Positions 51,801 to 63,800 of a DNA stretch of 64,000 nucleotides are shown piece by piece (positions within the stretch are counted from its first letter, which is position 1; the number at the start of each line of letters is the position of its first letter). The DNA lies in assembly GCF_042242105.1 (NCBI RefSeq), contig NC_092029.1, positions 18,028,885 through 18,092,884 of the forward strand, written 5' to 3'. The position numbers were made by a program, and so were the translations under genes. The stretch is from Pempheris klunzingeri. Taxonomy: Eukaryota > Chordata > Actinopteri > Acropomatiformes > Pempheridae. Under the pieces are notes generated by a model. The model was not told where the DNA came from and searched no databases. It worked only from the letters and a program-made list of their open reading frames with translations.

Positions 51801-54800
51801 TGCTGAAGTGCAGCCCCCTTGAAAAAAGAAGCCACAATTTCAACCCCTCTTGATCTTCACAAGCTAATGAGAGCTAAAATCCCTCAGCCCTTTTCCTGTT
51901 GCTAAAAGCCTCTTTGTTGTCATGGCAACCGGCACTCTTTTCCCCCTGTTTTTCCCCTATCTGAATTGTTTGGATGCCTTGATTCTACTGCTACTGCTGG
52001 CTGTGAACACGACAAGTGTGTGTGGCGATGCAGAACTTCACACATGAATTTGATTTGATTTTTTATTTTTTTTTATGTCTGCAGCAAAATCTCCATTACA
52101 GGTATTATTCAGAATATAGTCAAGGAAGGGCACATCTTGTTAACGCTGACCACCTACACACTAAGACGGAGCAAAAAGCTGTCACAGTCTTGACTGTAGC
52201 TGGAGTGGTAGAGAAGAAGATCATTTTGTTTGTATTACAGGAAGGTCCAGAGGTTCAGACGTGTGAGAACAAGGAACAGTGCAATACAATACGGCTCAGA
52301 TAGGAACATTAGTACAATAGAAGCGAGCCAAAGGCTGTGGCAGGTCAAAGAGTTATTTCATCCTCACTTGACTTCACTTGTAGTTGTCTTACCCCCAAGA
52401 CAAGTAAACTAGATTAGAACTGATTAGAAATACATAAAAGAAAATACTTATTTAGGTTTATAGTCTTTTTTTTACAAAATGGAAGAATTTACTTTAATGT
52501 GTTTTAGGCTTACTGATGACAGATTCAAACAGTGAGATTCCCAGTATAGGTTCATGATGTTGATGCACATGATGTTGATGTCTGTGGGCTTTTCATACTG
52601 CTACCTGGATATGTGCAAATGTTGATCAAAGCAAGTGTTTTCATTTGTTAGAGTGGTGTAATCATCACTTTTGTATTAATTAGTACTATGGAAACAGAAC
52701 TTCCAAACTGTTAGATGTTAGGGAATGTGCTAGTCTTTGGCATTTCCATAAACTTATGGGAATAGATTCCCTCTTATGGCCACGTTTGCAGCGATTTCAT
52801 TTGCCTTGCTGCACCTTGTGATGGTTTTCTGATTGATTTAGGCACGTCCTTCAAACTGTCAACGATATAAGCCTCCCAAACGGTATGTCAATAAAGTTGA
52901 CCATTTGCATCTCACCTCAGGCATGACTAATCAATCAGTAGCATGATCATCAGTCATACTGGCAAGCAGATTACTGTTTTTGATTGGTTTATACATAAGT
53001 CCTCTGGAGCATGTGAGCACATTATCAAGGGAGTAATCATCTGTCATGAATGCTGGTTTCAGTGCAAGTCTTTCAATATAAGACAGAGTGAGTTGTAGTC
53101 CTTGCCAGCATGAATGACAAGTGAAATGGATTGTAGTGTGTAAGAAATCTTGATCAGTGCTCTGTTTTCCCCTTTGTGTCAGTGTAGAAAGTGAATGGAT
53201 GTCTTAGTTCCAAAAAGGTAGTCTGAAATAATGTGGAGAACTCATTTAACTTGTTCATTCAGTTACTCCGCTGATGTTTTTATTTTTTAACACAGCTATT
53301 TATGCCAAATTAGCAGTGCTGCCCCACTGAACTACTTTGGTTTGTTAATTAGCCTTAACACATTAGCCACATCAGGGTGTTTGGCATCCTATGGAGCTAA
53401 CTGTGCAATTTTAATTGTGCCAAGCCATTCAAACTGTCATTACAATAATGCCTTACTGAACACATACTATGGTTAGCTAGTTAGAAAACACAAAGGGGTC
53501 ATTTATCAAGAACAGCACAGTTCTGTGTAGTTTTGCAAAGAGCTTTGTGTGTTTTTCTCCATTTCTGCTGGGTTTCATCCTGAGAAGTAAAGTCAGGTCA
53601 CAGTCTATTCAGAAAACTAACATCTTTGGTTCACAGCCTTCAAATACAAATAAATGAGATGTAGCTGAAATGAGCAGTTGAATGACAGAAAATTAAACTA
53701 ATTTTACTATTTTAAATTAAACTATTTTGATCATTTTGTCGAAATAATGTTTAAAAAAATGCCAAACATTTAGTGGTTTCAGCATCTATTTTGATTCCTT
53801 ATACCACAGGCAGTATTGGTTAAATGGTTGGTTGTTGGTCTCAGGAATTTAATTAGCACTAAGTATTACAGGCTTCTGTGTACACCAATAGCCTTAATGG
53901 CCTTACCTAAACCCTGGTGAGCTCTAACCCTAGCATCCCATTTCTGCTCCGCTTGTCCTCTGCAGCGTTGCTCACTCGACTGCATGGTTGGGGTCAGGCT
54001 GCTCCGATCTTCTTGGTTCACCAACCTGTGCACTAAGCTCAGCATTGGTTTCAGTTCATTTAGGTTAACAAATGGACACAGAACGCTATGAAGCCAGAAT
54101 ACTTTAGGCATGAGGGTCATCAGTCATTGTCCATCACGGTCTCAACTATCCGCAGCATACCACTCGCATGTGTTCTTGTCCCTACTCTATGTCTCTCTGA
54201 TGTCTGCCGCCTGACAGACTCACATTTCATAAGACTCTTGCAGCCTGGCAACCCATCAGAATAATAAATGATAATCTGTGACACCAAAGTCAATGTGTGC
54301 TGGTTCTCTAAGTCTTCTGGTAAGTTATTAACTGAATATCTTTTGGTTGGACAAAACAAGCAACTTGATTATGTCAAATTGGTGTCTTGGATTGTGATGG
54401 CCATTTTTGGTGCTTTCTGACAGGTCAAACCATTAATTGAGAAAATAATTAGCAGATTAAGTGATAATGAAAATAATCATTAGTTGTACCCCTAGAAAAA
54501 AAGAAAATTCCTATATTCAGTTTTAATAAGGTTGCCAAGTAATTGCTATTTAGGACAGCCAAACATTTTAAAAGACCTTTGACTGTACAGTCAGTCTTCA
54601 CTCCACTTGATAAGAGAAGCCCATCAAGGAGACAAACTGCTCCTCTATTTCTTAGTTTCAAACAGAGAGAGGTCAGAAGGCCTGACAGACTCTCAGCCTC
54701 TTGCTGTGCTGCTGTCAGAATGAGTGAGTAGAGTTGTCAGTCAAACAGGAGTCCAAGCAACTGCCCAGCGCACCAGGAAATGAAGCAGCTGCTGGAAAGA

Positions 54801-57800
54801 AGGGATGTGTCTCACAAGGACAATCACATAACACAGCACACCAAACAACGCGCACAGCTTAACACTACCTCTTGCATGTCCGTACAAGAACACACACTTT
54901 TGGAAATTGTTAATACATTTGTGTGAAGCTCGAGTGTGGAGGTGACTAGCTTAGCCTAGCATAAACTCTAGAAACGGGGGGGTAGACGTTTCCAAAAGAC
55001 AAGGGTATATTTGCGCACGTTCCCACACATGCAGTAGACACTCCTCCTTGTCACTGGCCCCACCAAAAGCGGGAATTATGGGTTAAATGATAAGAACATA
55101 GTCCACTGGGCATCACTGACATGATGAAAAAAACCTGTTTGATATATTTGCAGCAGTAGAATGCAGAGCAGATAGACAACATTTACGAGACTGTTTTGAT
55201 CAGTGTTGCCCATGGGTGACACCTTTTTAATGGGACCTAAGTGCAGTCTAAATTAAGACAGGATCTGTGTTGATGGGAGGAGGAGGTGGTGGACTTTGGT
55301 TGCTGCTCTTGTTCTTCTGGGGTTTTTATGCTTATTCTACCACATACATTTCCCTTAAAATACAGAATTTGCTAAAAAGACTGATGTGTTGTCAAAAGAT
55401 TGTTTCTTCAGGTAGTGGACAATATAAAAAGCCACCATGTCTCAAAATGTCTACTTGAGTTTAGTGTCATTACCAGCAACTGAAAATGAACCATGGAGCT
55501 CTCCCTAAGGGTTCCTACTTAACAAAGCTTACAATTTGCTGTGGTGAGCTAGTGGGGAAAAATTGTATTGACTGATCTAGCACTTGCAGACATACAAGGC
55601 GAGGGGAAAGAGACAAGCAAAGTCCAAATGGGGTTTGTCTTCATGGCTCTACGCTGCTGTACAGTTTGTACTACATAATAGTCTGAAGTGCTCAGTGCTG
55701 CTGCTCTGCTACAGTATCTTAAATTGCCAGTCCTCTCCGTATTTTGATGTCTTGTTTGTGTTTTTGTGTGTCGCTGCAGATTGCTCAGTGTGCTCTGCTG
55801 CAATCTGGACTCCTTTCTGCTGGTAGAGAGCCAGTACAACATCTGCTCCATGCTGCTGCAGAGTCAGAGCGACAACGTCACTGAGCTGGACACCAATGAG
55901 AGGTATAAACCAACAGACACTCGGTTGAAAATATATGCGTTTTACAATTGTCACAATGCTCTACTTTTTTTAATTGGTTATTCACAGAGATTCATATGAT
56001 AGCCTTTATAAGTTGCAAAAACAAAATACTACATGAAGTTAAAGTGACTTAAATTCTGCCATTAATCCCTAATAATTATTAATAAATGAAGTGTTTCACA
56101 ACAAACACATTAAACACAACAATGAATAATGAGGTAATATATGAAAAACAGGTCAAGAATTGCATATAGGCTGAAGGCTATGATATAAAAATTTAAAAAT
56201 AGACATAAAATTATAGAAAAGTTTTGCTGCAAGTCATAGTTCTTCAGGCAGGTCGCTCCACAGCCGAGGAGCTCTAACAGCAAACACTCTGTCCCCTTTA
56301 GCTTTTAAGTGTGAGGTTGGAACAGTCAAGTAGCTTCCCAAACTAAGAATATGTTAAATAAGTAAATATAGATATAATTTTGAATAAATATTTATAATAA
56401 GTCATGGTTTTATTGTCTTTTTCCCAGTCCTACATGTATCAGCCAAGTGTATGATGGGAAAAGGCTGAAATTTATGCCAACCTTATAATTTAACTACATA
56501 TAATTTGAAAACTCTTGCAATTATAAGTAGTGTCTTTTACTGCTACAGAATAGTCTCCTCTTACTAAAAGAAATAGTTCAAAGGGAAATTACTCGCCTTC
56601 TTTCTTGCTTAGTTTTGCATGAAGACCGAATGGCAGGGGAAAATGTACATCTATTGCTTTTTATTTATGTATGAATTAAACAAATGTGATATAACATAAC
56701 AGCTATGTGTTTTGGAGGTGCTGGTGGGTGTGTTTTTCAACTTTGGGCAGAGCCAGGCTAGCTGTCCCCGTACCTCCAGTCTTCATGCTAAGCTAGGCTA
56801 ACCACACTTCCAGCTGTTTACGCAGACATTTGCATGATCCTGTCATTGAACTCTCAGAAAGAAAATAAACGTGCTTCACAAAATGGTAAACTATTTAATA
56901 TGCTCCCTGTGCTTGGACATTGTCCCTATAACCTTTTAGAATGTTAATTGTTGAACTGAAGGAATTTGTTTCTGACATTTAGAGATTTCAATAGTTTTCA
57001 CATCGAGCACACTCATCTTGCACATAGCCATTCTCTTTGTCGGTCAGTAAAGGCTTTTTGCTCCTCTGTACGTCATCCCGATATGACAGAACACTTTGAA
57101 ATTTAATCATTGCTCAGGATGAGAAATTGTTTGTTTGTTTGCCTTGTCACAAATAAAATGAAATAAAGCGTAAAGAGAGTGAAAAGGCCATTTCTGAAAG
57201 TGGGTATTCAAGAGCCCCTCTTTCTCGGTAATGGCTTGCAGAGCCGTGGCTATTGGTTATGAGTGGAAGTTGGCCCTGAAATGCAGACTGACATTGCATT
57301 TTGGAGAATGATGATTTGTTAATTTATTTTCCCATCTCCTTTTCCTGCTCTCTCTTCTCCTCATTCTCTTTATCATCACAGATCACAAATAACATCACTT
57401 TTTTGGCATCTGATTTTTGATTTACCTTCCTTTTTGTTGTCATTCGTCTTCCCTAAAATCGGTTTTCTGCTCTGACCTTTTTAACACCAGTGACTTCCAC
57501 CAATTCCACCATCCACCAAAACTACTTTGTCAGGGTGAATTTTATTTGACCCCAGCTGTTTGAGTTTTGAGTGATATGACATTTTTTTTTTGCTTTATTC
57601 ACAAAGAAATGTATGCAAATTACATTTTGTGGCAAACAGGCCATTGGAAAGAGCGCTGCACAAAAAATTGTCCCCTTTATTACCAATTTCAAGTCCAAAT
57701 TGCTTCAGCAATAATAACTATCCGCCAAAGCTGGCACCCTTCGACCCTAAAGTGCCTTTATAATTAGAGTATTCTCACATCTTATCTAAAATTCTAACAT

Positions 57801-60800
57801 AGAAACCCCTCTGTCTTTCTTTTCTTACTTGCCTTGCAGCGATGATACAACCATTCAGAGGCTTCAGACTTTGTATAAAGTGTTTTAAAAAACTTTTCAA
57901 AGAAAGTTATCAAAGCTCCAAGAGATCTGGCAACTTTTGAAACGTTAGTGAATTGGAAAGCATGATGATTTGGATGGCAGTGTCTACAAAAATTATCATG
58001 GGGCTAAAAAACTTCAACCTCATCTTTTTCTTTAAATGTCTTCCACATGTGGTCATCTTGCCTATATGCTGTAGCACACAAATCCCAGTGTATAAAAATG
58101 TATTGCAATGGGGCCTGACTCCATTTTTCTTGTTTAGTTCCATTTCCCTTTGTCTAATCTACTTTTCTTTTCTGGTAAACCTTCTCAGGGAGTTAATCAT
58201 AGACGGTCTTTCGGTGGAGAGGAATCACGTGCTGGTTCGTGTTAGTGTGGTGGGAGGCCCGTCTGAGAGGAAGCTTCCTCCTCGAGCACTGCAAGAGGTC
58301 AGCTATGCTCTACTCTTCATTGGAACCTGGTGTTGAATTGGTAGAATCTATGAACCTTCTAACTGTAAGGTGGATGGACTCAGTTTTGTTGGCTATAAGC
58401 TGTATTTTTATGAACAAGCTAAATGCAATGTAATACAATCCTTTGCGAGATGGAGACACTTAACTATCGCTGCTATGTAAAGTGATTAAATGGTCTATTT
58501 ATTTTATCAGTCTTTTAATTACAATATTTTGAATTTTGCATTTAACACAAACCTGAGCTTCACTGTGTGCATCACCCAACCCTCATCCTTCCATTTCTGT
58601 TCTGAGTTGGTGCTACTGGTAATTTCAGATGAAAAGAGCCCTACCAACAGGGCATCAGTCGTTGTCTGAAGCCTACAGCATTATTTACTCAGCACATTTT
58701 GGTATTAATATCAATTATTTAGGTGTTGTTTACGCTGAACGCTAAAAAGGAAGCTAATTTACGCTGAGGTCAACGAAAGCATATGAAAGTGACTTCTGAA
58801 GGGGAGAGTGTGAATTAGTTTAGTGAGTGTTTACTTCATGTGTTACACATCTCTTTTATTCATCTCTCCTGCTCCCCGTTGGGAATACAGAAGCTGTTAA
58901 ATACAGATTTTGTGCGAAGTGTACAAATGAAATGAAAAATGAATCCGCTGCTGGTGAATTATGAAAAGAGAAGCATCACTGTGTTAAAACAGTGGTTATT
59001 CCTGACATTGTGTCTGTCGGAGTATTTATCCTGTTAACAGCAACAGATTTTCATAGTATGCTAAAGTAAAAAACATGATGAATTACAATTAACTGTCGTC
59101 CACCTGAGAAACAGAAACAGCATTTAGACTATTATATTAAGATATACTTGAAAAGATGAATCAATAAGTAAAGTGGGGAATTTTTGTTTCTTTGAGTATT
59201 TATTTTGGGGGAAGTTAAGTGCCTCCAAATCATGGTGTGTGCAGACTTGTTACCTACAGCACTCAATCCCAAAGGTGTATAAGGATTTCTTAATCATCAG
59301 TGCCTTACCAATACACAGGGCTCTGTGCACCTCTTGCTAATATCGTCAGCTATTATCATCACCTGACTCAAATACCATCCGGGATTATTGTGAGCGGAGG
59401 GCGCAGACAGTTGGATAAAGAGCCCTGCTTTCTAAACCCTATTAACATTTCGAGCACATTATTTTGGCCGGTTACATGCTGAGCCATGACTCAAAAGTTA
59501 TGGTTCTTAGAAACTGTGATATGACAAGCATAATGAGTGCAACAATAAATGGCAGTGGGTTAGACAGAGACAAAGGAAGTGAGAAACGACTGGAAGTAGG
59601 AAAGAACTGATTGCAAACAAATATAAACAAACACAATTTGATGAACTGCTACCAGCTTGGTGCTCAACAATTCATCAGTAATTAATTTATCTAGAAGTCA
59701 GTGTTAAACAACGTCACATTGTTCACAGTGTGCGATGTTTTTAAAATGATGTCCATCATCAGACAGTTATTAGTATGTTAAATTTCAAACAATCCAGTAT
59801 AATGACACATACATAACCGAGCCAACTCATAATCAGCTATAAGTCACTTTTATTTATAAAGCAGATTTAAAAACCACAGGAGTTGACCCATAGCAACTAT
59901 GTATTCAGAGCAGAACTAACCAACTAGTGTTGCTGCTCACTACGCTGACATTTAATTGCCATTGAGGTTGGTGTGCAGACAAAGAATATTGTCCACAGCC
60001 CCCGGTTTCAGCTGAGTTCTATGTTCTTGAATCAGAAATCCAGGGAAAGAAAACTCTTTCACTGACTGCACTCGATGCAGGGATGACGAGCGCATTAAGG
60101 CTTCATAATATTGGATGATATTAAAATACTGCGCAATCATTTTCATTTCTGATTCCTCCAGAAAAAAACACTTTTTGTTCTCACCCACTGCCTGCCCACA
60201 TTTACTTAATTTTTTACCAGCGTCCTTGAATTAATGTAAATCATTTTTTTTTACCAGTGACACATCTTCTTTGTGGGTTACCAAGTGGGAATTTGCAGTA
60301 CCCGACCTGCTGCAGAACTCTGATTCAGACCAGTGCAGAAGTGAAGTTTATTCATGTAGGTTTAGAAAAGTACAGCAGTCCTATTCACCGATTCTACAAC
60401 AGATTACACAAAGTATTTCCAACCTTTTCATCAAGTACATGGAGTATATTAAGCATTTGATGAAAATTGTTTGAATAATTGTTGATATCAAATGCATTAG
60501 AGTTTAATGAGGTAAATCAAATGGTCAATATGATTCCTTCACTCCAGGAAGGAGATCCTTTCCCGTGGCCCATGTTTTCAAGCTACCCTCTACCTCACTG
60601 CTACACTTTGGACCCACCAAAGATCCACCATAATGTACAGGGTAAGAGGAACATTGATGAAGTTGCCAGTATTAATAGAGGCATTAATGTGATTTTTCAC
60701 CTGTAGTTTCTTTTACTCATTGTACAGACTCTGATATCAGCGCATTTCTGGCATCATCTAAAGACTCAAAGAATTTGGACAGCTGGATGGAGGTCTGTCG

Positions 60801-60853
60801 GAGACACTACTGCAAAGTCATGACCTCCAAACACAACGTCTTAACTGGAAAGG
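27862..60853 (+). CDS. tbc1d32: TBC1D32 (protein broad-minded), 27 coding exons, 3' end outside window
   Basis: Exons: 27862-28016, 28184-28348, 30032-30209, 30501-30572, 30975-31040, 31921-32040, 32479-32557, 32803-32906, 32988-33049, 33283-33433, 33603-33662, 34904-35003, 36779-36916, 38349-38438, 39377-39519, 39975-40102, 40548-40749, 42349-42428, 44322-44460, 46212-46299, 47064-47182, 48682-48801, 49062-49150, 55780-55902, 58189-58297, 60548-60641, 60728-60853. All borders are GT-AG and every phase matches, giving about 1033 codons without a stop. Landmarks shared with human, from recall: [69 protein letters not shown] and [13 protein letters not shown]. Bromi is a large helical protein that binds the cilium kinase CCRK/CDK20 and is needed for cilium structure and Hedgehog signalling in vertebrates. 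The remaining about 200 residues, including the TBC domain, lie beyond the window. A noncoding first exon probably ends at 27329. Confidence 0.95.
29148..29618 (-). CDS. Unrecognised 156-residue single-pass membrane protein encoded inside the insertion
   Basis: The start ATG sits in a good context (TTAACCATGG). Residues 1-50 form a hydrophilic domain with Cys23 and Cys44, rich in Trp (W6, W38, W40). Residues 56-76 are a convincing membrane span ([20 protein letters not shown]) followed by basic residues. A Pro/Ala linker includes six or seven Ala in a row (104-110). Residues 115-151 are a Leu-rich segment that becomes a tandem Leu-Asp-Arg repeat, encoded by a 9-bp minisatellite (29168-29235). 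Neither composition nor layout resembles tbc1d32 or the other genes here. It could be an element-encoded protein, a captured host gene or a retrogene. No function is claimed. Confidence 0.5.
   Translation of the reverse strand: MELVNWSDKIFSTRRAVPGEPACPQGTFPAGYMVDSWDKWRIMCLADLSIEDVEDVYLFGTMIIGALLIGFCFALMYRQNWKTVAAVKGPTPLPAMIEGLGRAQAAAAAAVLNRTDNILEKLSALQKGLDRLDRLDRLNRLDRLDRLDRLSDQNGQ
29168..29235. repeat. 9-bp minisatellite (CGATCCAAT/A)n
   Basis: About seven units of CGATCCAAT or CGATCCAAA, encoding the Leu-Asp-Arg tail of the frame at 29148-29618. Confidence 0.9.
30975..31040 (+). CDS. tbc1d32: Extra 22-codon in-frame exon of tbc1d32
   Basis: AGCCCC...GGCAAAG, flanked by TTTTGCAG and GTAACG and phase 0 at both ends. 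It inserts 22 Ser/Val-rich residues between SSSPKE and VRWEAL, where the human sequence I recall joins KE directly to VRW. It is likely a genuine cassette exon, but its inclusion is not provable from sequence. Confidence 0.6.
31240..31335. repeat. Short dispersed repeat in tbc1d32 intron 5
   Basis: GGCTTTATTTGCCTTTACTGGACAGTGACAAGGCAGACAGGAAATG... followed by GACATGCAACTAAGG. This phrase order is common in teleost noncoding DNA, by recall. Confidence 0.4.
31340..31640. repeat. Palindromic MITE-like element
   Basis: TAGGAAAAGCACAGGTG at 31407-31423 is the exact reverse complement of 31549-31565. Weaker symmetry extends outward through TTTTCACAG-like and CACTGTGAAAA-like arms. This suggests a nonautonomous DNA transposon in tbc1d32 intron 5. 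Confidence 0.55.
34329..34354 (+). other. G-quadruplex-prone tract in a tbc1d32 intron
   Basis: Four G runs of 5, 4, 4 and 7 are separated by 3, 2 and 1 bases. The following 90 bases contain a GC-rich patch (GGCGGCGGGCGGCTCGCCCC), unusual for this AT-rich intron. Confidence 0.6.
39525..39553. repeat. (CA)n microsatellite next to a tbc1d32 exon donor
   Basis: About 13 CA units begin only six bases after the donor at 39520. The donor itself (CAG|GTCTCT) is weak. Confidence 0.9.
42583..42850 (+). repeat. tRNA-derived SINE (DANA/HE1-like), diverged
   Basis: Begins GGGGGCAGCACGGTGGTGCAGTGG (A-box region) and continues CTCACAGCAAGAAGG and GGTTCAAAG (B-box region). The body then carries GTGTGGAGTTT, CCTCCCACAGTG and ATTGGTGACTCTAAATTGTG. 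The order matches fish tRNA-derived SINEs such as zebrafish DANA. It sits in the tbc1d32 intron after exon 42349-42428, in the sense orientation. Confidence 0.8.
50275..50335. repeat. Fish retroposon tail-like fragment
   Basis: GCTTTATTGATCCCAGAGGGGGAAGTTGC, the second clear copy of the terminus at 28548. It continues with TTACTTCACAAGGAC, which is also partly shared with 20165-20225. Confidence 0.55.
53680..53810. repeat. Dispersed teleost repeat family, copy 6
   Basis: Contains AATGCCAAACATTTAGTGGTTTCAGC, a phrase of the same family as copies 1-5. Confidence 0.45.
54360..54490. repeat. Dispersed teleost repeat family, copy 7
   Basis: Contains GGATTGTGATGGCCATTTTTGGTGCTTTCTGACA and ends GAGAAAATAATTAGCAGATTAAGTGATAATGA, close to the end of copy 1. 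Confidence 0.6.
56225..56340. repeat. Short dispersed repeat in a tbc1d32 intron
   Basis: TTCAGGCAGGTCGCTCCACAGCCGAGGAGCTCTAACAGCAAACACTCTGTCCCCTTTAG is a phrase I associate with common teleost interspersed repeats. The class is unknown. Confidence 0.4.
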
Positions 60854-63800
60854 GTAAGCTACGAGTTCACTGGGTGGCCACAGATTTGCCTTGTAGGTAG
60901 GATTTTCTACTCTCCAGAGGCATTATGATAACAAAGCGTACATAATGAGAATATATCTTGGACAGTAGTGTTGAATGTGAAGGTGAACAAGTGATGACTA
61001 CAGCATGGCGAGCATAACTGGCTATTTACTTCTTACTTACTTAAACAGAAAGTAGCTTCTTACAGCAAAGAAGAACTAACTAACTGGTCATGAAGGGTGC
61101 ACTGTTTGTTTCTTGATTGTTCCACAAGCCACTCTGGGTATTTGAATCTGGCTACAAATCAGGGTCCACTCAAATCCAGAGGGTGGCGGTAATGCACCTG
61201 ATGTTGTTAAGTAGCTATCAACAATGCTAGGAGGTCTATAACTTGTGCACTTTATCAGTTAACGGCTTTATACAACATGAGCTAACACAAACACACAGAT
61301 GAATTGCACTGATTGCATGGGCTATACTCAAGACAAAAGCTTGTCTTCATGGACTCGTGCTACTCCCACACCCACATGTTTCACTTCTGTCTGACCCACA
61401 CTGATGACAGCAAGGTATGCCATCTGTACAACACTATATGCTTGCTGGAGCCACTTTTCTCTCTGTCTCAAGCAACGGGGAGAATGACGGCTAATTCCAG
61501 GGTAACTTTAGTGGCTGTTATTACAGTGACAGACCCTGTAGTCTACAGGGCACTCTCACAGATAACTTACTGACATGGATACACTTTGTAGGAGTGAAGA
61601 CTATGTATGCATTTTGGAGACACTGATGCATTTGCACCTTTTTAACATCTGGCTACAATTTGTCTGAAACCACCTCCCTAGATGGTTTGGGCAATCAGTT
61701 TCTAATCTATCTCAAATATTACTCGGCTGTAATAGACGTTTTGAGGCCGGGTGGTTCTCCAGTCACCCAATATGCAAAAAGTGACTAAGTAGAAATGGGC
61801 TTTTTGCTTTCACCATAACTCACAGTAACAGACACTAATCGACATGTGGTTTGCAAGACTGACAGACTTTATTGGATTCATTTATTTACTTTCAACTCAA
61901 GTGATAATGATGGCAGTTTATCGTCATATTCATAACCAAGTGAGGACTCAGTGTAAAATACTTGTACAGCTACTGTGTGCTATACTAAGTCAGTGGGAAA
62001 ACATCAAATGGGTCTCACAGACAAAAATGTTGATAACCATACTGCCCAGTGTCATCCCCAGATTCCATTTCTCTCTGTCGTGCTCCAGTGGACTGATCAG
62101 CACCAAATGCCAATACACAAGTGAGATGTGTGCCCATGGAAACAATGACGTTTCCACACATAAATTTGAAGAATATGCAGAAAGACATTGTGTACCTCCA
62201 TATATTCAATATATATTCAAGCCAAAATAAGACAGCTGTGAGCAAGTGTGATAATAACAATTAATACCTTAGTCGTTTTCAAGTTAGCTCCCTATAAAGT
62301 TGCATGTGTAACTGTGTTGATAATAACTTTAAAAAGAATGATGAGAAGAACTAAAACAGTGACTCCATAGGATACAATCCAGCTATGGTGCGCCGTAGAT
62401 TCTGTATTTAAATACAGGATCTGCTGATGTTTTCTATTATTCTGCAGGTGTACCACACACACCTCCTGACTGAGATTACATTGGTCTGATGTCCACGAAC
62501 CTCTTAAGAGCTCCTCATCACTGCCATTGACAGCAACTCTATGAAATGGCATGCCCACTTTTCTTACATAGGAGTAAATGGCTGTGATTCAAGGAGAACA
62601 AAAATACATCCAAATGAAGGAGGGCTGACAATCTTGTCATTAATGCATGCACTGTACTGTGATTGCTGTCTTTCATCAGCACGCTGTTGAAGTCAGCCTG
62701 TGAAAGAGTCCTCTCTCTGCTCTATGGCGCTCATTTAAGGCTTTTCACTGGAAGACCACGATCAACATTTATTTTTTTTAAGCTTCCCTCTGCCATAGAA
62801 GTTCTATTTTATTTGGCGAATCTTTAACCATGCGAAACCTGCCATTCTACTTTATAAGGAACACCGAGTGAAGGAAGCATGTATAGGCTGACTACTAAAT
62901 TAAACTACTTCCTGGGCAAATTACTGAACATTTTTACGTCTACAGCAGCTCTGCGCATGAAGACTGTGATTATCACTTGTGTCTTTGACAGGCGTCTATA
63001 CAGCTGTAAGACAAAAATGATGAAGTATAGTATCTCTTCATCAAAACTGTCATGATTAGAACTGTTTGCATGTTCAATACCTCACTATCTTGTAAGCTTA
63101 TTGATTGCCTAATTGTGCTCTCTCAACAGCTTGTCAATGAGTTGCATTCACTTGTGCTCAGTCACTGCATTGCATTGCGCTCAGTGTGTTTTCTAATCGG
63201 TGGCATAATTGCACAGGCTGCACTGCTGTTTTTACAGAAGCATTCATTGATTTGTTGCATGTTGCGTGACTCCATTACCTATTTTACTCAACACTTAAAA
63301 GGGGACAAATTAAGCAAAATATACTTCTTAATGTCTTTTCCACATAAATGTCTCCCCGGTGTGTCAAGAGACCCTCAAACTATTGGAAAAGACCATGCTC
63401 TCTCTTTTTCAGCTGCTCCATCTTCAAGTTAACTTGTGTAAAAAAACCCAAAATAAAACAAAAACGCTCTGATTAGATTTTGCCCTGCTTGAACTTGTGA
63501 GCTCCTTAAGAGCTTCAGCAAGATGACTGTCCTCACCCACTGAAAACTTGAATGAAAACATGACCGTGTGTGTGTGTGTGTGTAAAACGTTATTTTGCTT
63601 GGGACTACTCTCTAACGAGGGCCAGTAATGGTACAAGCTCAAAGGTGGATCCAAAGCGGCTGTGCGTAACCTTTGGACGCTGTTCATTTTAGCCTGTTTT
63701 ATGTTGTCATGCTGTTTATTTGCCAGGTTAGTCCGATGAAACCGGTGTTAGCATGCTGCTCGGCTGATCCTGCTCCCCTCTGGAGATGGCAGAACTGATG

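Larger units (their letters stand above)
49151..55779 (+). other. tbc1d32: Largest tbc1d32 intron (6.6 kb)
   Basis: No supported exon of any other gene on either strand. It contains a retroposon tail (50275), a perfect X-box match GTTGTCATGGCAAC (51916-51929), and dispersed-repeat copies at about 53680-53810 and 54360-54490. Confidence 0.6.

Noticed and set aside
61844-62230. 128-codon plus-strand frame in the last intron
   Set aside because: No recognisable domain or homology; it does not match the expected next segment of TBC1D32.
63052-63432. 126-codon plus-strand frame near the right edge, considered as a tbc1d32 exon
   Set aside because: The translation does not resemble the expected continuation after the exon ending at 60853, and the phase and acceptor do not fit.
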